NCBI RefSeq assembly: GCF_900113675.1
Contig: NZ_FOQE01000008.1
Location: forward strand, 36,850-100,849
Direction of reading: 5' to 3'
Source: Pisciglobus halotolerans
GTDB lineage: Bacteria > Bacillota > Bacilli > Lactobacillales > Carnobacteriaceae
DNA length: 64,000 nucleotides
Shown here: piece by piece, positions 20,702 through 30,394 of the stretch
How positions within the stretch are numbered: position 1 is the first letter of the stretch
Layout of the letters: every line of letters starts with the position of its first letter
Made by a program: the position numbers and the translations under genes
Notes under the pieces: generated by a model
Database searches by the model: none
The model's input: only the letters and a program-made list of their open reading frames with translations
Told to the model about the DNA's origin: nothing

Positions 20702-22117
20702 TTATTTGTGAATAGCTAAGTGATAAGTGTCTAATGCTGCTTCTTGAATTGCCTCAGATAGAGTTGGATGCGCATGGATTGCTTCCCCAATTTCAAGTGG
20801 TGTCGCATCGAGGTAGATCGATGTGCTCGCTTCAGCGATCAAGTCTGTTGCATGCGGTCCAATGATCGAAACGCCTAGCAGATCATCTGTTTCTTCATCT
20901 CGGATCACTTCAACGAATCCTTCAGCTTCTCCTTCGATGAGCGCCTTGCCGTTGCCAGTAAAGTTAAAGGTTCCGATGGTTACTTTCTTGTCTTCAGGAA
21001 CGGTTTCTTTTGTATAGCCGACACTAGCAATCTCTGGAGTCGTATACGTACATCTTGGCACGTTAACATATTGGATCGTTTCGACCGTTTCATTCAACAT
21101 ATGACTGACTGCTATCTCTCCTTCTTTCTCTGCAACATGTGCCAGTTGCAAGGTATCGATACAATCTCCGATAGCATAAATATGATCTTCTGTTGTTTGG
21201 TAAAACTCATTTACTTGAATCCCTTTTTGGTCATATTTGATGGAGGTATTTTGCAAGCCGATGCCCTCTACATTTGGTTTCCGTCCAACAGCTACCATCA
21301 CTTTATCAACTGTCAATACATCGTCTTCGCCTTTGATTTTGACTTGAACTTGGTTGTCTGATACCTCAGCAGAAGTGACTTCGCTGCTTAACTTAACGGT
21401 AATGCCGCGTTTTTCGAATGCTTTTTTCAACGTTCTGGAAATGGTTTTGCTTTCGTTGATCACTAAGCGGTCTAAAAATTCGATCAAGGTGACTTTTACA
21501 CCCAAGCTGTTTAATAAAGAAGCCCATTCGACACCGATAACACCACCGCCGACGATCGCAATCGATTTAGGCAGTTCTTGCAATTGCAGCATGCCGTCTG
21601 AAGAAAGGATCTGTTCTTCATCCAAAGGCAAAGCTGGCAATGTTTTTGGACTTGAACCTGTCGCAATGATCACTTTTTTCGGGACAATGATTTCTTCTTC
21701 CACATCAGGATCATCAAAAGTTACCGCGACCGCACCTGAAACAGGAGAGAAGATGGAAGGTCCTAAAACAGCTCCTTCACCCTTTAAGACAGTGATTTTA
21801 TTCTTTTTGCAGAGTCCTTCAACACCTTTATGCAGTTGGTCGACCACGGACTGTTTCCGTTGCTGGATTTTTTCAAAATTAACAGTTAAAGCGCCTTCAT
21901 TTTCGATACCGAAATCATCCGCGCGTTTTAACGTGTCATGGATCTCAGCACTTCTCAATAATGCTTTAGTTGGGATACAGCCTTTGTGTAAACAAGTTCC
22001 GCCAAGTTTGCTTTTTTCAACAAGCACAACTTTCATCCCTTTTTGTGCAGCTCTGATCGCTGCAACGTATCCCCCGGTACCTCCTCCTAAAATGAGTACA
22101 TCTGTGTCTCTTGCCAT
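20702..22117 (-). CDS. bkdD: Dihydrolipoamide dehydrogenase (E3)
   Basis: 471 aa flavoprotein. FAD-binding LILGGGTGGYVAAIRAAQKG; redox disulfide GGTCLHKGCIPTK; NAD-binding IAIVGGGVIGVEWASLLNSLG; second FAD contact YAIGDC; C-terminal His-Glu motif HAHPTLSEAIQEA. It reoxidises the dihydrolipoyl arm of the E2 encoded three genes downstream. It begins two bases after the buk stop codon, so coupling is likely. A separate pyruvate dehydrogenase E3 would be elsewhere in the genome. Confidence 0.93.
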   Translation of the reverse strand: MARDTDVLILGGGTGGYVAAIRAAQKGMKVVLVEKSKLGGTCLHKGCIPTKALLRSAEIHDTLKRADDFGIENEGALTVNFEKIQQRKQSVVDQLHKGVEGLCKKNKITVLKGEGAVLGPSIFSPVSGAVAVTFDDPDVEEEIIVPKKVIIATGSSPKTLPALPLDEEQILSSDGMLQLQELPKSIAIVGGGVIGVEWASLLNSLGVKVTLIEFLDRLVINESKTISRTLKKAFEKRGITVKLSSEVTSAEVSDNQVQVKIKGEDDVLTVDKVMVAVGRKPNVEGIGLQNTSIKYDQKGIQVNEFYQTTEDHIYAIGDCIDTLQLAHVAEKEGEIAVSHMLNETVETIQYVNVPRCTYTTPEIASVGYTKETVPEDKKVTIGTFNFTGNGKALIEGEAEGFVEVIRDEETDDLLGVSIIGPHATDLIAEASTSIYLDATPLEIGEAIHAHPTLSEAIQEAALDTYHLAIHK

Positions 22118-22119
22118 AC

Positions 22120-23220
22120 TTACCCTACCTCTACTTTCTTAATATTGGCTTCTTTATAGTTACGTGCGGGTTCTCTATTTTCGAAAACACGAACCACTCC
22201 TTCATAAAGCGCTTTCATTTCCATTTCTCCAGGAAGCACTTCAACAGGAGCTATCCATTCTATGTTGGCTTTGATTTGGTCTACGATATAAGCGGAATAG
22301 CTGACGCCGCCCGTAAGAACGATAAAATCGACTCGACCAGCTAAAACCGTCGCCATTTCACCGATGCTTTTTGCAATCTGATAACACATACCATCAATAT
22401 AGTACTGTGCTTTTTGGTCGCCGGCTGCTATTTTTTTATCGATGATCCTTAAGTCCGTCTCGTTTAAATAGGACTTGATACCGCCATTGCCTGCAATCAA
22501 TGCTTTTGCTTCAGCAATGGACAGCCCTTTGGATTGAATGACCCGTGCAAACTCGATGAGCGGTAAACCGCCTGTTCGTTCGGGAGAATAAGGCCCCTCA
22601 CCATCTAAACCGTTGACCACATCGATCATTCTGCCTTTTTGATGTGCGCCAATGCTGATGCCGCCACCTAAGTGAGCCACAATGATATTACTTTCTTCAT
22701 AAGCATATCCATTATCCGCTAATACTTTTCGTCCGGCTGCTTTTTGGTTCAAAGCATGCCCTACACTTCTTCTCTCGATCCCTTCTAACCCTGAAATGCG
22801 TGCAATCGGATCGAACTCATCAACAACTACAGGATCTACGATATAAGCTGGAATACCATACAATTCAGCAAATTCATTTGCGAGAACAGCTCCTAAGTTA
22901 GAAGCATGTGTACTGTACTTTTCCGACTTCAAATCTTCGATCATTTCGTCATCCACTGAATATGTTCCGCCTGGTATAGGCTTCAGTAAACCGCCTCTGC
23001 CTACCGCAGCGATCAAGTCTTCAGGTTTGATATGATTTTTCTCGATAAAGTCAACGATCAAGTTTTTTCTAAAGTCTAACTGATCAAAAATGCTCTTAAA
23101 ACTTGATATCTCCTGTGTCGTGTGCCGAATCGTTTCTTCAGCAAGGAGCTGATGCTCTGCGAAACAGGCAACTTTTGTTGAAGTTGAACCTGGATTGATC
23201 ACCAATACTGTGTTTTTCAT
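22120..23220 (-). CDS. buk: Butyrate kinase
   Basis: 366 aa, ASKHA-fold acetokinase family: phosphate-1 motif VLVINPGSTSTKVACF at the N-terminus, ahead of the AHLGGGISIGAH and VLTGGVSYS motifs. It turns butyryl- or branched-chain acyl-phosphate plus ADP into the acid plus ATP, the energy-yielding last step of branched-chain keto acid breakdown. AGGAGG precedes the ATG. It lies between ptb and lpd as in the Enterococcus ptb-buk-bkdDABC operon. Confidence 0.94.
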   Translation of the reverse strand: MKNTVLVINPGSTSTKVACFAEHQLLAEETIRHTTQEISSFKSIFDQLDFRKNLIVDFIEKNHIKPEDLIAAVGRGGLLKPIPGGTYSVDDEMIEDLKSEKYSTHASNLGAVLANEFAELYGIPAYIVDPVVVDEFDPIARISGLEGIERRSVGHALNQKAAGRKVLADNGYAYEESNIIVAHLGGGISIGAHQKGRMIDVVNGLDGEGPYSPERTGGLPLIEFARVIQSKGLSIAEAKALIAGNGGIKSYLNETDLRIIDKKIAAGDQKAQYYIDGMCYQIAKSIGEMATVLAGRVDFIVLTGGVSYSAYIVDQIKANIEWIAPVEVLPGEMEMKALYEGVVRVFENREPARNYKEANIKKVEVG

Positions 23221-23268
23221 TGATTGCCTCCTCGCGTTTCTTTATATGAATATTTTTTGTCTGCAGGC

Positions 23269-24096
23269 TTATTGAACTTGCTTCATCGCAAATTCAAGTG
23301 AATATAATTTACTTTCTAAAGCGTCACTTCTAGAAGTTAAGACGATCGGTACTTTGGTTCCAACGATCGTACCGCCTGTTACAGCTTTTCCAAACAACAC
23401 AAGCGACTTGTACAAGACATTTCCGACATCTATATTCGGCACGATCAAAATATCCGCATCTCCCTCAATAGGACCGGTGAAGCGTTTGTGTGCAACAGCT
23501 TCCTTAGATAAAGCCAAATCTAAAGATATAGGACCGAATACAGTGACTTCTTTACTTTCTGAAAAGTGTTCTGTCACTTCTTTAGCCAATACGGATGAAG
23601 GCATTTTCGGATTAACATTCTCAGCAGCGCTCAATAATGCGATTTTAGGTTTCATTAAACCGATCTTGGCTGCTACGCCTGCTGTATTATGGATGATATC
23701 AATGAGTTCTTCCTTTGATGGTGCAATATTCATGCCAGCATCGGCCAAGAGTATCGGTCGATCGATGTTAGGCAAGTCGATCAATGCGGCATGAGAGAGG
23801 ACGTTCTGTGTTTTGAGGCCATGCTCTTTCTGCAACACTTCTTTCAAAATCGTATGGGTCTGTACGATTCCTTTTAATAAAATTTGTGCTTGATCATTTG
23901 CAACAGAAGAAACAGCTTTCTTCACCATTTCCTTTTCATCTTTACAAGGGATATATTCCCATACGCCTTGTTGATCGATATTGTCTGCTGTATCAAAAAC
24001 GAGGAAAGTTAACGTTCCCGGATACTTTTCATGTGCGCGAGTGACCAACGCGAGAATTTCTTCACGTGATCCTCCTGCAACGGCTACTGTTACCAT
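23269..24096 (-). CDS. ptb: Phosphate butyryltransferase
   Basis: 275 aa from the ATG at 24096, spaced correctly behind GAGGTGGG; a GTG nine bases earlier overlaps that RBS. It belongs to the phosphate acetyl/butyryl-transferase family: VAVAGGSREEILALV, ILLADAGMNIAPSKEELIDII, GPIEGDADILIVPNIDVGN. It converts (branched) acyl-CoA made by the BKD complex to acyl-phosphate for butyrate kinase. It is first in the operon; promoter and cre lie directly upstream, so the route should be shut down by CcpA on rich sugar. Confidence 0.93.
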   Translation of the reverse strand: MVTVAVAGGSREEILALVTRAHEKYPGTLTFLVFDTADNIDQQGVWEYIPCKDEKEMVKKAVSSVANDQAQILLKGIVQTHTILKEVLQKEHGLKTQNVLSHAALIDLPNIDRPILLADAGMNIAPSKEELIDIIHNTAGVAAKIGLMKPKIALLSAAENVNPKMPSSVLAKEVTEHFSESKEVTVFGPISLDLALSKEAVAHKRFTGPIEGDADILIVPNIDVGNVLYKSLVLFGKAVTGGTIVGTKVPIVLTSRSDALESKLYSLEFAMKQVQ

Positions 24097-24129
24097 TTTT
24101 CCCACCTCTAAACTTTTCTTTATAAAAAA

Positions 24130-24144
24130 AGATAGCGCTTACAA
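24130..24144 (-). promoter_or_regulatory. cre (CcpA) site of the ptb-buk-bkd operon
   Basis: On the minus strand TTGTAAGCGCTATCT: 13 of 14 core positions match TGWAANCGNTNWCA. It sits just downstream of the -10, a repressing position. Confidence 0.75.
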
Positions 24145-24149
24145 CATTT

Positions 24150-24178
24150 ATATTAGACCATCCACTAGGGACTGACAA
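24150..24178 (-). promoter_or_regulatory. Promoter of the ptb-buk-bkd operon
   Basis: On the minus strand: TTGTCA (24173-24178), 17-bp spacer, TAATAT (24150-24155). Confidence 0.65.
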
Positions 24179-24309
24179 TTTGTCCTTTTTAATACTTGTA
24201 TTGACAAAATTTATAGGTCTATAAGAGCTGTCCTATTTCTATTTTCATTTTAATCATCTTTTTGATTTCAAACGTTGAATTATTAAGCACTTTCACTATA
24301 TAAAGATAC

Positions 24310-24349
24310 AAAAGAGGATGTCCGCTGCTTTTTGCGATCATCCTCTTTC
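24310..24349 (-). terminator. Terminator after the cytosine deaminase gene
   Basis: AAGAGGATG and CATCCTCTT flank an 18-19 base loop; a short T-run follows on the minus strand. It separates this operon from the ptb promoter. Confidence 0.75.
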
Positions 24350-24384
24350 ATCTTCTTTTAATCTATTTTTTCTTCTTTTTCTCT

Positions 24385-25659
24385 TTATCTCTTAAACGAA
24401 ACACCATTTTTGAACCCGTCGATCCTTGTTCGCGTTTCGCTCAACTGGGTTTCTGCAATTTTTTGACCATCTTTAAATGAATAGTGCACCGGAACTTGAC
24501 GTCGGATCGCTTCGTATTCATTTTCAGCCGGTAATACAACAAAATCAGCCGGTTTGCCTTCTTCAATGCCGTAGCGGTCTTCAATGTGCAAGGTTTTCGC
24601 ACTATTAGTCGTGATCAAATCAATGGCATTGACGATTTCTTCATAACCGGTCAACTGGCTGGCATGCAGTCCCATCAGTAAAACCTGCAGCATATTGCCT
24701 GTTCCCAACGGATACCAAGGATCATAAATATCATCATGGCCAAAACAAACATTCATCTCTGCTGCTAGCAGTTCTTTGACGCGCGTCAGCCCACGACGTT
24801 TTGGATACGTGTCGAATCTTCCTTGCAAATGCATATTGACTAATGGATTAGAGACAAAGCTGATCCCTGATAATTTCAGTAAACGGAATAATTTGGAAGT
24901 ATAGGCATTATTATATGACCCCATTGCTGTTGTATGGCTGGCCGTCGTCCGTGCTCCCATCCCTCTTTCATAAGCTTCTTTAGCTACCACTTCTACAAAG
25001 CGTGATTGTTCATCATCGATTTCATCACAATGGATATCGACTAAGCGGTCATACTTCTCTGCTAAGTCAAAGGCTATCTTAAGGGATTCTACGCCATATT
25101 CTCGTGTGAATTCATAGTGTGGGATGCCCCCAACTACATCGGCGCCCATCTTCAAGGCTTCTTCCATCAGTTCTTTTCCATTTGGATAAGATAAGATGCC
25201 TTCTTGCGGGAACGCGACCAATTGGATCTCCACATACGGTGCCATTTCTTCTTTTACTTCCAACATCGCTTTTAATGCCGTCAACTGCGGATCAGTTACG
25301 TCTACGTGCGTCCGCACGTATTGGATGCCTTGTGCAATTTGCCATTCCAGTGCTTTTTTTGCGCGTGTTTTAACGTCTTCATGTGTCAAAAAGGCTTTTC
25401 TCTCTGACCAGCGCTGAATGCCCTCAAATAAAGTCCCGCTTTGGTTCCATTCCGGTTCACCAGCAGTTAGGGTGGTGTCCAAATGGATATGCGGTTCGAT
25501 AAACGGTGGCAAAACCAATGAACCGTTCACGTCTAAAGCCTTTTCTTCTGTTTCTGGTGCTTCTGATTGCGGCACGATCTCAGCAAATTTGCCTTCTTTT
25601 ATGGTGATTTGCCACAGTCCTTCTTTTCCTCTTAAAGCTGCTTGTTTGATGATCATCAT
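24385..25659 (-). CDS. codA: Cytosine deaminase
   Basis: 424 aa from the third in-frame initiator (ATG at 25659); the longer GTG version lacks proper RBS spacing. Amidohydrolase barrel of the CodA type: metal ligands in [28 protein letters not shown] and [14 protein letters not shown], with the usual 400-430 aa length. It deaminates cytosine to uracil plus ammonia in the cytoplasm (pyrimidine salvage). The cytosine/purine permease is directly upstream and both lie behind a PyrR-type attenuator, which supports a pyrimidine substrate rather than another aminopurine or triazine. Confidence 0.9.
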   Translation of the reverse strand: MMIIKQAALRGKEGLWQITIKEGKFAEIVPQSEAPETEEKALDVNGSLVLPPFIEPHIHLDTTLTAGEPEWNQSGTLFEGIQRWSERKAFLTHEDVKTRAKKALEWQIAQGIQYVRTHVDVTDPQLTALKAMLEVKEEMAPYVEIQLVAFPQEGILSYPNGKELMEEALKMGADVVGGIPHYEFTREYGVESLKIAFDLAEKYDRLVDIHCDEIDDEQSRFVEVVAKEAYERGMGARTTASHTTAMGSYNNAYTSKLFRLLKLSGISFVSNPLVNMHLQGRFDTYPKRRGLTRVKELLAAEMNVCFGHDDIYDPWYPLGTGNMLQVLLMGLHASQLTGYEEIVNAIDLITTNSAKTLHIEDRYGIEEGKPADFVVLPAENEYEAIRRQVPVHYSFKDGQKIAETQLSETRTRIDGFKNGVSFKR

Positions 25660-25728
25660 GTTCACTCTTTCTTTGTTGTTGGGGAAGGATGTGAGGATTC
25701 TCTACAAAAAGTCCTTCCTATTGGTTCT

Positions 25729-26979
25729 TTATTTATTTTCTTCAAGTGCTGGTGTTACTCTAAAGACTGGTACTTTCATTAATCCGACATAGACAACACC
25801 CGTACCAATCAATGCGTTCAGTGGAGCAATACCAGGTGCAAACTGTGCCAGCGCGACACCCATTACCCATGCACCCAAAGCTGCCCAATTGACTGTCTTG
25901 AAGGTTGCTTGTTCAAATTTGACATAGCGTCGGCGTTGGATGAAAAAGTAGTCCGCAATGATGATGGCGCCAATGGAAGGGATCGCTGCACTAAGCAGAT
26001 TTAGAAAGCCTACAAAGTTGTTGTACATCCACATAGCGAAAAGCGTTCCGACGATGCCATTTACAAAAACCCAGCTTTTTTTAGACCAGTTTGTGATATT
26101 TGCAAAGCCTAGCCCTGAAGCATAAAGTGCATTATCGTTCGTCGTCCAAATGTTCAACCCCAGTACTAAGATAGCCGGAATCGTCAGTCCTTGCAGAAAC
26201 AATACTTCTGAAATATCAGACAAACCATACACCATGGCTCCCACTGCTCCAAATAAGAACATCAGCGTGTTGCCTAAGAAAAAAGCTGCAGAGGTTGCGG
26301 TAACGGCTGAGCGCGTATCTTTAGCAAACCGAGCGAAGTCAGCCGTCAATGTCCCGCCGCTGATAAAGGAACCGATACAAATCGTCAGTGCTGCTGCGAT
26401 GGTTAAGTCGGTTTCCGGTCGATAAGCAAACAGTGCTTGCAGCCCGCCCATATCAGCAGCTGCAGTTGTTGCTGAATAGCTGCCTAAAGTTGCGATCAGC
26501 GGTACAGCAATAAAGCTCAAAACGACCAATGATTTCATGCCGTAAAGTGAAGCCAATGTGATCGCTGCTCCAAAGATAAAGATCAGCAAATAGCTGTTCC
26601 AGCCCATTTCTTTAGCAACAGGTACAGCAAACATCGCTACCCCAACACCAAACCAGCCTACTTGAGTGAATCCTAGCAGAAAGGACGGCAGATGAGCGCC
26701 TTTTTCGCCAAAAGAATACTTCGCCAGCAAATGTGTCGATAAACCTGTTTTAGCTGCAATATGCGCTAGCGCTCCTGTATAGAGACAAAGTGCTAAGTTC
26801 CCTATCAGTACAACCCATAAAAATTGCTTGAATGTCAAGCCAAGGCCCAACTCTCCTCCTGCCAGCATGCTGGCTGAGAAAAAGGTAAAGCCGAGCATCA
26901 CTGCCATCGTCTTGCCAAAAGAATGACGGCTCGTTTGTGGTACCGTCTGAAATGAAAACTCTGTATCGGTTTTCTTCAT
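25729..26979 (-). CDS. codB: NCS1-family cytosine permease
   Basis: 416 aa, about twelve membrane segments. NCS1 features: TSRHSFGKTMAVMLGFTFFSASMLAGGELG at the N-terminus, GWFGVGVAMFAVP, and NIWTTNDNALYASGLGFAN in the middle, which is characteristic of the CodB branch. It brings cytosine into the cell for the deaminase encoded 69 bases downstream. AGGAGG lies upstream of the ATG at 26979. Transcription should fall when UMP/UTP is high, through the leader at 27018-27145. Confidence 0.9.
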   Translation of the reverse strand: MKKTDTEFSFQTVPQTSRHSFGKTMAVMLGFTFFSASMLAGGELGLGLTFKQFLWVVLIGNLALCLYTGALAHIAAKTGLSTHLLAKYSFGEKGAHLPSFLLGFTQVGWFGVGVAMFAVPVAKEMGWNSYLLIFIFGAAITLASLYGMKSLVVLSFIAVPLIATLGSYSATTAAADMGGLQALFAYRPETDLTIAAALTICIGSFISGGTLTADFARFAKDTRSAVTATSAAFFLGNTLMFLFGAVGAMVYGLSDISEVLFLQGLTIPAILVLGLNIWTTNDNALYASGLGFANITNWSKKSWVFVNGIVGTLFAMWMYNNFVGFLNLLSAAIPSIGAIIIADYFFIQRRRYVKFEQATFKTVNWAALGAWVMGVALAQFAPGIAPLNALIGTGVVYVGLMKVPVFRVTPALEENK

Positions 26980-27017
26980 GTATCTTTCCTCCCATTTCTA
27001 TGGGTACCAAAAAGCAT

Positions 27018-27145
27018 AAAAAGAGGCTGATCATCAGTGCTCCTGACAATCAGCCTCTTTCTCGACATAAACAAGCCTTATGTATACACTCCTGCACACA
27101 CTTCGCCCATGTCTTTATCCGCTTCCTTGTCAGCCTCTCTGGACT
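27018..27145 (-). promoter_or_regulatory. PyrR-binding attenuator leader of codBA
   Basis: On the minus strand the leader contains AGTCCAGAGAGGCT (27132-27145), matching the PyrR RNA-binding consensus (ARUCCNGNGAGGYU), followed downstream by a terminator hairpin AAAGAGGCTGATTG ... GATCAGCCTCTTTTT (27018-27061). The GAGAGGCTGA part can compete with the terminator arm, the classic arrangement of pyr attenuators. 27146-27296 holds nothing else clear. Confidence 0.85.
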
Positions 27146-27296
27146 GATTTAAAGGTACCTGTATTTAATTTAGATTTATTATTCCAGAAAACGAACGCGC
27201 TGTCAACCAGATTCTTTTTATAAAGAAAGCCTTTTTTGGAATAAGGTTGAGCTTTAATTGATACCTGTTGAATAATAGATCACGCAGTTATTTTAA

Positions 27297-27700
27297 AATT
27301 GGTCAATACGTAGTGTTAATGACTAACTCAAGAGACCAAACGAGTTTGAGTTGGTCATTAAGTAGTGTTAATGACTAACCCAAGTGACAAAATGAGTTTG
27401 AGTTGGTCATTAAGAAGCGTTTATGACTAACTCAAGTGACAAAATGAGTTTGAGTTGGTCATTAAGAAGCGTTTATGACTAACTCAAGTGACAAAATGAG
27501 TTTGAGTTGGTCATTAAGAAGCGTTTATGACTAACTCAAGTGACAAAATGAGTTTGAGTTGGTCATTAAGAAGCGTTTATGACTAACTCAAGAGACCAAA
27601 TGAGTTTGAGTTGGTCATTAAGTAGTGTTAATGACTAACTCAAGAAACCAATTGAGTTTGAGTCGGTCATTAAAGAGCAGTTACGACCAATTCAGAACGA
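27297..27700. repeat. 52-bp tandem array 3 (7 full units plus halves)
   Basis: GACTAACTCA-type arms start at 27321, 27373, 27425, 27477, 27529, 27581 and 27633, with a decayed copy at 27685: seven spacings of exactly 52. Arm pair GACTAACTCAA / TTGAGTTGGTC. Skeleton AACTC, 18 bases, GAGTTGG, 22 bases. The central four units are identical or nearly so. It lies between the codB leader and the lysA-aspartokinase terminator. Confidence 0.95.
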
Positions 27701-27715
27701 ATACTAAGGCAAAAA

Positions 27716-27742
27716 GGAAAAAACTCGTCTGAGACGAGTTTT
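27716..27742 (-). terminator. Terminator of the lysA-aspartokinase operon
   Basis: AAAACTCGTC TGA GACGAGTTTT with a T-run on the minus strand. Confidence 0.85.
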
Positions 27743-27772
27743 GCCTGATTTTGAAATAGGGTCGGTCTTTCC

Positions 27773-28963
27773 TTATAAACCAAATTCATCTGCCAATGCG
27801 TTGACGATTTGGTTGCTTGCGGCAGTGTCCACGACATAAGAAATGCTGATTTCAGAAGTGGAGACACTGTAAAAAGGAATATCTTGTGCGTAAAATACGT
27901 CAAATGCGCGTGCAGCAATGCCCGTTTGGTTGCGCATCGCTGACCCGATGATCGAAACTTTGCTGACATCCTCAGTAAACGTATAGTCGGCTGCTAACTC
28001 TTTCAGTATCCGCTCAATCTTGGTTTTCGACCCAGTGGTGCTTGTAAAAGAAGTCAACCGGTTGCCTTCATGATCTACAGTATGACTGATGATATCAATA
28101 TTGATATGGGCATGCGCCAAACGCAAGAAACATTCTGTGATATTCAAGTCTTTATTGTCGCCTGCTTTCAAATTGACAAGAAGTACCTCATCGATTTTAG
28201 ATACATTGGTTAAAGTCGTTTTTTCCATCCGTTCATCCTCCGAAAGAATTTGTGTACCGATAATGTCTCCTGTATTTAAAGCGACATATAGCGGCACGTG
28301 GTATCGATTTGCCATTTCTACACTTCTTGGTTCCAGTACTTTCGCCCCTAAGTTGGCCATCTCCATCGTTTCTTCATAGGTCACATGATCTAACTTATAG
28401 GCTTGTTGGCGAATGCGCGGATCAGCTGTATAAATGCCAGCCACATCTGTGTAGATTTCGCAACGTGCATTTAAAACGGCTGCTAAGGCTACAGCAGAAG
28501 TATCTGAACCGCCGCGTCCTAGTGTGGTAATCTCTCCTGCCTCATCGATCCCTTGGAATCCCGTCACTACGGCAATCGCACCTTCTGCTAAGCACTGATC
28601 CAATTTCTCGCTTCCTGCATTTTCAATTTTGCCTTGCATATGTGCTCCAGAAGTCTTCAAGCCAACCTGAAAACCGGTTAAGGAGCAGGCTTTCGAACCA
28701 ATCGCATTTAAATAAATCGCTAATAAGGCACTGGAAACCATCTCCCCGGTCGCCATCAACAAGTCCATTTCACACTCGCTCGGCTCGTTGCTCAACTCAC
28801 CAGCCAGTTCGATCAAGTGATTAGTGGACTTGCCCATTGCCGAAACCACGACGACCAAATCTTTCACTTCTTGTTTGCGCTGGACGACCAGTTGGGCTAC
28901 TTGTTTGATTTTGTCGATGGTGGCCACCGAAGAACCACCGAATTTCATTACAACTCTTTCCAT
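27773..28963 (-). CDS. Aspartokinase (lysine-pathway type)
   Basis: 396 aa. Kinase domain with MKFGGSSVATIDKIKQ at the N-terminus, TLGRGGSDTSAVALAA and YTDVAGIYTADPRI. Two C-terminal ACT domains (about 255-396; KVSIIGSAMRNQTGIAARAF) bind the amino-acid effector. It phosphorylates aspartate, the first step to diaminopimelate and lysine. The annotated ATG overlaps lysA by 16 bases; a second in-frame ATG at 28948 overlaps the lysA stop (TAATG) with GGAAAGAG upstream and could be the true start. Co-transcribed with lysA behind a lysine riboswitch. Confidence 0.9.
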   Translation of the reverse strand: MERVVMKFGGSSVATIDKIKQVAQLVVQRKQEVKDLVVVVSAMGKSTNHLIELAGELSNEPSECEMDLLMATGEMVSSALLAIYLNAIGSKACSLTGFQVGLKTSGAHMQGKIENAGSEKLDQCLAEGAIAVVTGFQGIDEAGEITTLGRGGSDTSAVALAAVLNARCEIYTDVAGIYTADPRIRQQAYKLDHVTYEETMEMANLGAKVLEPRSVEMANRYHVPLYVALNTGDIIGTQILSEDERMEKTTLTNVSKIDEVLLVNLKAGDNKDLNITECFLRLAHAHINIDIISHTVDHEGNRLTSFTSTTGSKTKIERILKELAADYTFTEDVSKVSIIGSAMRNQTGIAARAFDVFYAQDIPFYSVSTSEISISYVVDTAASNQIVNALADEFGL

Positions 28964-30261
28964 TTGATCATCTCATCATTTCTTATTAAGTCTTCATAAG
29001 TTTCACGTTTGACCGCAACTTGTGCTTGACCGTCTTCTACAAATACAACAGCCGGCCGTTCAATGCGGTTATAATTTGAACTCATCGAGTAGGTGTAAGC
29101 TCCTGTTGAAGGGATCACTAACGTATCTCCCGTCTCAGCTTTTGGTAAGTCAACTTCTTTGATCAAAACGTCGCCCGATTCACAGCATTTGCCTGCGATA
29201 CGGTAAGTTTGTGTTGCTGCTTCATCCATCTTATTGGCAATTGCCGCTTCGTATTTGGCTTGATAAAGGATTGGACGCGGATTATCGGTCATCCCGCCGT
29301 CAACGAAGATATACGGATATCCTGCCATCGTCTTTTTGACTGCACCGATCGTATACAATGTCGAACCACTCGCATTGATCAATGAGCGTCCCGGTTCGAT
29401 ACTGATCGTGTTTGGCGTTATGTCCAGCTCAGCCACCGTTGATTCAATGTGCTGAATATACCGTTTCAGAAATTGACTCAATTCAAACGGCTTGTCTTCT
29501 TCCGTATAGTAGACACCGAAACCGCCGCCTAAGTTGAGTTCATCCATTTTAATGGCAAATGTTTGTTCAACATCTTTGGCATATTTGATCATTTCATCGA
29601 CTTCTTTAAAGAAAGAAGCTTCTTCAAAAACTTGCGAGCCGATATGGGCATGCAAACCTGCAAAGTGGAGGTGCTTATTTTCAATGATTCGTTTGATAAA
29701 AGGCAGGGTTTGCTGATCAAAAATACTCACGCCAAATTTTGAATCATTCTTAGCCGTTTGAATGTATTCGTGGGTATGCGCCTCGATTCCAGGATTTACC
29801 CGCAGCAGTACACGGATCTTTTTCCCTTCGCGTTCCGCCGTCTCTGTTAGCCACTCATATTCAACTTCATTGTCAAGAACAAAACAACCTACACCGGCTT
29901 TGACTGCATCATCAATCTCTTTAGGCAGCTTGTTGTTACCGTGAAAATAGATCTTTTTGGGATCCACTCCGGCTTTAAGCGCTGTATACAGTTCGCCGCC
30001 GCTCACCACGTCTACATAGAGTCCATATTTGGATACTAATTGTGCCATATAGAGGTTTGTGAAGGCTTTTGAAGCGTAAATAATATGCGTACCAAATGTA
30101 TTTGATTTAAATTGTGCTAAAAAGGTATGGATGCGATCTGTCAAATCTTTTTGATCAATCACATAAAGTGGTGTGCCAAATTTTTTCGTCAGTTCACTGA
30201 CAGCTAAGCCGCCGATTTTCAGTTCATGGTTGTCTACTTCCATATTTCCTAATCGTTTCAT
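28948..30261 (-). CDS. lysA: Diaminopimelate decarboxylase
   Basis: 437 aa, alanine-racemase-like barrel plus C-terminal beta domain. The PLP-binding Lys is at about 65 in IIYASKAFTNL; other motifs are YFHGNNKLPKEI, HAHIGSQ, LNLGGGFGVYY, ISIEPGRSL and the dimer-interface active-site CCESGD. It converts meso-diaminopimelate to lysine. The ATG is preceded by AAAAAAGGAAG. It is the first gene after the lysine riboswitch and overlaps aspartokinase. Confidence 0.95.
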   Translation of the reverse strand: MKRLGNMEVDNHELKIGGLAVSELTKKFGTPLYVIDQKDLTDRIHTFLAQFKSNTFGTHIIYASKAFTNLYMAQLVSKYGLYVDVVSGGELYTALKAGVDPKKIYFHGNNKLPKEIDDAVKAGVGCFVLDNEVEYEWLTETAEREGKKIRVLLRVNPGIEAHTHEYIQTAKNDSKFGVSIFDQQTLPFIKRIIENKHLHFAGLHAHIGSQVFEEASFFKEVDEMIKYAKDVEQTFAIKMDELNLGGGFGVYYTEEDKPFELSQFLKRYIQHIESTVAELDITPNTISIEPGRSLINASGSTLYTIGAVKKTMAGYPYIFVDGGMTDNPRPILYQAKYEAAIANKMDEAATQTYRIAGKCCESGDVLIKEVDLPKAETGDTLVIPSTGAYTYSMSSNYNRIERPAVVFVEDGQAQVAVKRETYEDLIRNDEMIKWKEL

Positions 30262-30394
30262 CTGTTCACGCTTCCTTTTTTATGTTGTCTTACAATGATT
30301 GACATAAGCTCCGTTTCAACTAAGCGAATTTTTACAGCTAGCATCAACTAACCATTTGTTCAACTAACTTCTCAGATACGGGCAAAAATAGCAT

